This document shows, piece by piece, positions 22,436 to 26,253 of a stretch of DNA of 26,253 nt (the stretch's first letter is position 1; every line of letters begins with the position of its first letter). A program made the translations under genes and the position numbers. Source of the DNA: Hydrogenovibrio sp049975065 (GTDB lineage: Bacteria; Pseudomonadota; Gammaproteobacteria; Thiomicrospirales; Thiomicrospiraceae); NCBI GenBank assembly GCA_049975065.1, contig JBNGDN010000019.1. The stretch is one strand, 5' to 3'. Under the pieces are notes generated by a model. That model ran no database searches. It was not told the DNA's origin and saw nothing but the letters and a program-made list of their open reading frames with translations.

Positions 22436-23065
22436 TTATTGAATCGCCGATTTAAATTTTTCAACAATTTCATTAATTTGATTGAATTTCGTTTTGTAAG
22501 CATGCTCATTCACAATCAGCCGCGAACTGATGTCGGCAATGTGCTCTTCGGGCACCAGTCCATTGGCTTTTAAGGTGTTGCCGGTATCGACCAGATCCAC
22601 AATTTTGTCCGCCAGATCAATGAGCGGCGCAATTTCCATGGAACCGTACAACTTAATCAAGTCCACCTGCTGACCTTTTTGCGCATAGTAAGCTTTAGCG
22701 GACTGAGTGTATTTGGTCGCGATTTTCAGACGATGACCATGCGGTTTCGCTTCCTTCGGCCCCGCCACCATCAGCTTGCATTTAGCGATCTGCAGATCCA
22801 ACAACTCGTTGAGGTTATCGCTCGGCGCTTCCATTAACACGTCTTTACCGGCCACGCCGATATCCGCAGCACCGTGTGCCACATAGGTCGGCGCATCCGT
22901 CGCACGCACAATCAACAGCCGGACATGCGCATGATTGGTTGGAATGATCAACTTACGACTTTTACTCGGATCTTCCAGCGGTCGAATATTAGCCGCTTCC
23001 AGTAAAGGTAAAGTATCTTGATAAATGCGCCCTTTGGAGAGCGCGATCGTCAATTGTTCCGCCAT
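22436..23065 (-). CDS. hisG: ATP phosphoribosyltransferase, short form (HisG-S)
   Basis: HisG joins ATP and PRPP in the first committed step of histidine synthesis. At 209 residues it is the short form, which lacks the C-terminal regulatory domain of the roughly 300-residue E. coli enzyme. It therefore needs HisZ, a histidyl-tRNA-synthetase paralogue, for activity and feedback control. Visible family segments are LTIALSKGRI, VRATDAPTYVAHGAADIGVAGKD and the PRPP-binding IVDLVDTGNTLKANGL. No hisZ is in the window. ATG 23065 has AGG 7 nt upstream. The gene lies 61 nt after murA, in an order typical of gammaproteobacteria. Confidence 0.95.
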   Translation of the reverse strand: MAEQLTIALSKGRIYQDTLPLLEAANIRPLEDPSKSRKLIIPTNHAHVRLLIVRATDAPTYVAHGAADIGVAGKDVLMEAPSDNLNELLDLQIAKCKLMVAGPKEAKPHGHRLKIATKYTQSAKAYYAQKGQQVDLIKLYGSMEIAPLIDLADKIVDLVDTGNTLKANGLVPEEHIADISSRLIVNEHAYKTKFNQINEIVEKFKSAIQ

Positions 23066-23126
23066 GATTTTGCCTGTTGCCTCAACCCCCTAAGGGATTC
23101 GTCATAAATTAAGAAATTACTGCGAA

Positions 23127-24383
23127 TCAATTCGCTCGATAAATGTGTGCACCCAGCTTATGAAACTTTTCTTCGATCAGCTCATAACCTCGATCAATAT
23201 GATAAATGCGGCTGACCACGGTTTCGCCTTCGGCGACTAGACCGGCCAGAATCAAACTGGCTGAAGCACGCAAATCCGTCGCCATAACCGGTGCCCCCAC
23301 CAAGTGTTCCACGCCATTGGTACAGGCTTTATTACCCTCGACATAAATATCGGCTCCCATACGCGCCAGCTCTGAAACGTGCATAAAACGATTTTCAAAA
23401 ATGGTTTCTTCTACCGTCGCCATCCCCTTAGCCAGCGTATTCATGACTACAAACTGTGCTTGCATATCGGTTGGAAACAGAGGATAGGGGTCGGTGACAA
23501 TGTTCACCGGTTTCAAGTCTCGCCCTCGCATGTCCAAGGTTACCGTATCGTCCGTCGAAGACACCAAAGCACCGGCCTCTTTGAACTTCTCCAAAACCGC
23601 CGTTAAATGACCGGGCACCACCTGCGTCACTGTCACACAGCTTTGGGTCAAGGCGGCGGCCGCCAGATAAGTCCCGGCTTCAATTCGGTCGGGAATGACT
23701 TTATAGTGCACCCCCGTCAAACGTTCCACGCCCTCAATGACCAAGGTGTCCGTATCAATACCGCTAATTTGAGCGCCCATGGCATTCAAAAAATTAGCCA
23801 GATCCGAGACTTCCGGTTCGCGGGCGGCGTTTCTTAGAATCGTCTGCCCTTCCGCCAGCACCGCCGCCATGAGCAAATTTTCCGTGCCCGTGACCGTGAC
23901 CGGTTGCATGGTAATATCCGCACCTTGCAATCGTTGTGCTCTGGCGACAATATAGCCTTGCTCAACGGTAATATCCGCCCCCATTTTCTGCATGCCTTCA
24001 ATGTGGATATTCACCGGGCGCGAACCAATGGCGCATCCACCCGGCAAAGACACTTTGGCTTCACCAAAACGCGCCAGAAGAGGTCCCATCGCCAAAATAG
24101 AAGCACGCATGGTTTTCACCAGCTCGTAAGGGGCTTCTTTGGTCACAATATTCGAAGCATCGATTTCGATATTGAGCGATTCGTCGAACATCACCTCCAC
24201 CCCCATGGTGGCGAGTAACTGGATGGTTGTGGTGACGTCTTTAAGGTGAGGCACTTTCGACAAAGTGACCGGCGTTTCAGACAACAAACACCCCATCAAT
24301 ATCGGTAGTGCGGCATTTTTAGCACCGGAAATCTGTACCTTACCAGCCAACTGGCAAGGCCCTTCAATGACTAATTTATCCAT
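23127..24383 (-). CDS. murA: UDP-N-acetylglucosamine 1-carboxyvinyltransferase
   Basis: MurA transfers enolpyruvate from PEP to UDP-GlcNAc, the first committed step of peptidoglycan synthesis in the cytosol. The 418-residue protein has the usual length. Active-site features are Lys22-Asn23 in SGAKNAALP, the Cys117 loop in LPGGCAIGSRP (equivalent to E. coli Cys115), and TDMQAQF near residue 305. Because the loop cysteine is present, the enzyme is predicted to be fosfomycin-sensitive rather than of the Asp-type resistant form. ATG 24383 lies 7 nt after the ibaG stop, indicating one operon. Confidence 0.97.
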   Translation of the reverse strand: MDKLVIEGPCQLAGKVQISGAKNAALPILMGCLLSETPVTLSKVPHLKDVTTTIQLLATMGVEVMFDESLNIEIDASNIVTKEAPYELVKTMRASILAMGPLLARFGEAKVSLPGGCAIGSRPVNIHIEGMQKMGADITVEQGYIVARAQRLQGADITMQPVTVTGTENLLMAAVLAEGQTILRNAAREPEVSDLANFLNAMGAQISGIDTDTLVIEGVERLTGVHYKVIPDRIEAGTYLAAAALTQSCVTVTQVVPGHLTAVLEKFKEAGALVSSTDDTVTLDMRGRDLKPVNIVTDPYPLFPTDMQAQFVVMNTLAKGMATVEETIFENRFMHVSELARMGADIYVEGNKACTNGVEHLVGAPVMATDLRASASLILAGLVAEGETVVSRIYHIDRGYELIEEKFHKLGAHIYRAN

Positions 24384-24390
24384 TTAATCA

Positions 24391-24612
24391 TCACTCGGGC
24401 GTTTTCGTCTTGATCGACAAGGCATGGAGCGCACCTGATGCAAACTCGTCCTTGAAAATATCATTCACCATTCGGTGACGCAACAAGGGCGACTTTCCTT
24501 CAAAGGCTTCGCTGGTGACCACAACGGAAAAATTGCAATCTTCGCCACTGGTCATGACCTGCGCATCTTCAATAACCGCTTGGATTTTTTCACGAATTTT
24601 TTCGGGTGACAT
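24391..24612 (-). CDS. ibaG: BolA-family protein IbaG (YrbA)
   Basis: This 73-residue protein has the BolA fold: MSPEKIREKIQAVIEDAQV, the beta-turn around SEAFEGKSPLLRHRMVNDIFKDEF and the closing HALSIKTKTPE. BolA-like proteins pair with monothiol glutaredoxins to bind an Fe-S cluster, and the usual Cys or His ligands correspond to Cys26 and His63 or His44 here. The position directly before murA identifies it as IbaG rather than BolA itself. In E. coli ibaG is linked to acid stress. In many relatives the mla lipid-transport genes lie just upstream; here a YadGH exporter takes that place. Confidence 0.93.
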   Translation of the reverse strand: MSPEKIREKIQAVIEDAQVMTSGEDCNFSVVVTSEAFEGKSPLLRHRMVNDIFKDEFASGALHALSIKTKTPE

Positions 24613-24632
24613 AACATCATTCTTTTCGGTTT

Positions 24633-24662
24633 AAAAAAGCTTTTCCACCAGTCAGGAAAGGC
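24633..24662 (-). terminator. Terminator of the YadGH-type exporter operon
   Basis: GCCTTTCC (24662-24655) pairs with GGAAAAGC (24646-24639) on the minus strand with one C-A mismatch. Six U residues follow (24638-24633). It lies 37 nt past the permease stop and before ibaG. A second stem, CCCGC (24694-24690) with GCGGG (24684-24680), immediately after the stop codon may add to 3'-end protection. Confidence 0.6.
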
Positions 24663-24698
24663 TTGCAAATGGTTTAAACCCCGCCTTGAGCGGGCTGA

Positions 24699-25466
24699 TT
24701 AAGAGCGTATTTTAACGCCTTTGTATAATAAAATCAGATTAATCGTCGTAATGCCCAAAAAGAATAAGACGCTGATGCCTAAGCTCAAATAGACGGACAC
24801 ATCCGACTGCATAAAGAAGCCATATCGAAACCCATCCACCATATAAAAGAATGGATTAAAATGCGAAAACACCTGCCAGAAGGTCGGTAAAGCGTGAATC
24901 GAATAAAAGACACCGCTTAAAAATGTCAGTGGAATAATAATAAAGTTTTGAAACGCGGCCAAATGATCGTACTTATCCGACAGAATCCCCGCGGTCATGC
25001 CCACGCCTCCCATGACCGCCGCACTGAGCACCGCAAACACCAGCACCCAACCGGGCGATTGCCAACTGAGGTCAAAACCGACCATCCCCACCACCAGAAC
25101 ACCGACTCCAACCGCCAGGCCTCGCACGACCGATGCCGCCACAAACGCCAGATAAAACTCAAAGGGCGAGATCGGGCTGAGCATCACAAAGGTCAGATTG
25201 CCATGCATTTTCGATTGAATCAGACTGGACGACGTATTGGAAAAGGCGTTCTGCAAAATCGTCATCATCACCAGGCCTGGTATTAAAAACTGACTGTAAC
25301 TCAACCCGGAAAACACTTCGGTCTGAGTGACGATCACCTGTCCAAAAATCAGCAGATACAACAATGATGAAACCACCGGCGCAAAAATCGTTTGCACCGC
25401 CACAGAATAAAACCGCCGTACTTCCTTAATAAATAAGGCCCAACAGCCTGCCCAATTAAACGCCAC
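24699..25466 (-). CDS. yadH: ABC-2 type exporter permease, YadH-like
   Basis: This 255-residue inner-membrane protein has six hydrophobic segments. It shows the ABC-2 family layout: an amphipathic start (LFIKEVRRFYSVAVQTIFAPVV), then LIPGLVMMTILQNAFSNTSSSLIQSKMHGN and MLSPISPFEF. The signature PLTFLSGVFYSIHALP comes next, with NPFFYMVDGFRYGFF before the last helix. Length and motifs fit YadH. Translation starts at GTG 25466, directly after the ATPase TAG, with GGGAGA about 8 nt upstream. The exported substrate of YadGH systems is not established. One CCAGGCCTGG palindrome lies in codons 63-66. Confidence 0.85.
   Translation of the reverse strand: MAFNWAGCWALFIKEVRRFYSVAVQTIFAPVVSSLLYLLIFGQVIVTQTEVFSGLSYSQFLIPGLVMMTILQNAFSNTSSSLIQSKMHGNLTFVMLSPISPFEFYLAFVAASVVRGLAVGVGVLVVGMVGFDLSWQSPGWVLVFAVLSAAVMGGVGMTAGILSDKYDHLAAFQNFIIIPLTFLSGVFYSIHALPTFWQVFSHFNPFFYMVDGFRYGFFMQSDVSVYLSLGISVLFFLGITTINLILLYKGVKIRS
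25271..25280. repeat. CCAGGCCTGG copy inside the ABC permease gene
   Basis: This exact copy is read on the minus strand as CCA-GGC-CTG-G, encoding Pro63-Gly64-Leu65. The frame differs from the copy in the IMPase gene. Because GGC-CTG (Gly-Leu) is a common codon pair here, this copy may be incidental. Confidence 0.7.
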
Positions 25467-26253
25467 CTAGTGTTCTCCCGTTAAATCCAAAAAGACCTCT
25501 TCCAAGGTCGCATCACGACTGGTGACATCCTGCACCACCAAATGACTGTCAGCCAAGGCATTCAGCATCGCATTTAAAGGCATGTCTTTTTCCAGTTTAA
25601 AACTCAATCCATTCGCCTCCTGCTCGATAAACCGCGACTGCAAAAAATCATTTAACGACGAAGCCGCCACTTTCTGCGGCTCACTCAAGGTCACGCGAAG
25701 ATATCGAAAGTTATGCCGAGACAACAATTCCGATGTTGTTTCCAACGCTTTCAGCTCGCCACGTTTGACAATCGCCACTTCTTCGCATAAGGCTTCTGCC
25801 TCTTCCAGATAGTGGGTGGTTAAAATAATCGTGTGGCCTTTGCGATGCAACTCTTTAGTGAAATCCCAAAGGGTACGACGCAAATCGACATCCACCCCAG
25901 CCGTCGGCTCGTCCAAGACCAACACCTGCGGCTGATGCACCAGCGCCATCGCAATCAACACACGACGCTTCATTCCGCCGGACAACTCATTAGTAATGGC
26001 ATTGGCTTTATCCGACAGCGCCAGACGCTCCAGCAGTTCATCCACCCACAGGCGCTGTTCACGACTGCGTAAACCGAAATAACCACTCTGAATCGTCAAC
26101 AGCTCCCGAATCGTGAAAAAGGGATCCGAAATCAATTCCTGCGGCACCACACCAAGAAAGCGGCGTGTCTGGCGATAATCCTTCTGCACATCATACCCAT
26201 TGATCAAAATACGACCCTCAGTGGGCTTGATCAAACCGGCCATGGTGTTGATC
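25467..26253 (-). CDS. yadG: ABC-2 type exporter ATP-binding protein, YadG-like (5' end cut off)
   Basis: This is the ATPase partner of the adjacent permease. The frame is open to the window edge and reads (..)INTMAGLIKPTEG, the stretch just after a Walker A ...GKSTL. The true start therefore lies outside, and the internal ATG at 26243 is not the start. Visible motifs are the Q-loop (GVVPQELISDPFFTIRE), the signature LSGGMKRRVLIAMAL, Walker B VLVLDEPTAGVD and the H-loop TTHYLEEAEALC. The YadG-type C-terminal extension ends in DVTSRDATLEEVFLDLTGEH. Its stop codon abuts the permease GTG, implying coupled translation. Confidence 0.92.
   Translation of the reverse strand, partial: INTMAGLIKPTEGRILINGYDVQKDYRQTRRFLGVVPQELISDPFFTIRELLTIQSGYFGLRSREQRLWVDELLERLALSDKANAITNELSGGMKRRVLIAMALVHQPQVLVLDEPTAGVDVDLRRTLWDFTKELHRKGHTIILTTHYLEEAEALCEEVAIVKRGELKALETTSELLSRHNFRYLRVTLSEPQKVAASSLNDFLQSRFIEQEANGLSFKLEKDMPLNAMLNALADSHLVVQDVTSRDATLEEVFLDLTGEH

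Noticed and set aside
1569..25124. One-mismatch relatives of CCAGGCCTGG at 1569, 2007, 6110 and 25115
   Set aside because: All are in coding DNA, and most come from Gly-Leu (GGC-CTG) codon pairs, so they are expected background and were not counted as copies.
1..26253. CRISPR arrays, tRNA or rRNA genes, prophage genes, full insertion sequences, phage-defence genes
   Set aside because: Reading through the gaps I found no regularly spaced repeats, no cloverleaf-like sequence with a T-loop signature, and no transposase, integrase or nuclease-effector genes apart from ParE.

Overview
The window reads as chromosome of a mesophilic gammaproteobacterium. The evidence is the gene content and order: ibaG-murA-hisG-hisD, ffh beside ypjD and a yfjD-type CNNM gene, a petABC operon, an E3 subunit carrying its own lipoyl domain, and the short HisG form. 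My guess is a Thiomicrospira/Hydrogenovibrio-like member of the Thiotrichales; this is inference, because no rRNA gene is present. Nearly everything is housekeeping. The only clearly accessory genes are a parDE toxin-antitoxin pair at the left edge.

Layout. 1-97: start of an unidentified minus-strand gene. 139-834: parDE with its own promoter, an operator-like inverted repeat over the -10 box, and a terminator. 898-6752 (minus): pyruvate dehydrogenase operon aceE-aceF-lpdA, read right to left. 7153-7647 (minus): rppH. 7743-7909: a 167-bp structure bounded by 24-nt inverted repeats, a possible MITE. 7951-8607 (+): HAD-IB phosphatase. 8708-10084 (minus): ffh. 10425-13569 (+): ypjD-like gene, yfjD-like CNNM transporter, inositol-monophosphatase-family gene. 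13633-15885 (minus): soluble PAS hybrid histidine kinase. 15989-17365 (minus): radA. 17453-19958 (minus): petA-petB-petC. 20216-20959 (minus): Nif3/YbgI. 21047-24612 (minus): ibaG-murA-hisG-hisD. 24699-26253 (minus): YadGH-type ABC exporter, with the ATPase cut by the window edge.

The genes cover pyruvate oxidation to acetyl-CoA, quinol oxidation by the bc1 complex, RNA 5'-end processing, membrane-protein targeting, recombination repair, peptidoglycan precursor synthesis and histidine synthesis. HisG and HisD lie here, and two genes could supply the histidinol-phosphatase step.

The strongest unexplained signal is at the DNA level. The perfect 10-bp palindrome CCAGGCCTGG occurs eight times where about 0.025 copies are expected by chance under equal base use. 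Six copies are intergenic. They mark all three convergent gene junctions in the window (parE/lpdA, HAD/ffh, IMPase/kinase) and the hisD-nif3 gap. Two junctions carry single copies inside 28-30-nt perfect palindromes. The other two carry doublets with the same 9-nt spacing and a shared spacer start TCAAAA. I interpret this as a repeated terminator-associated DNA motif of unknown additional function.
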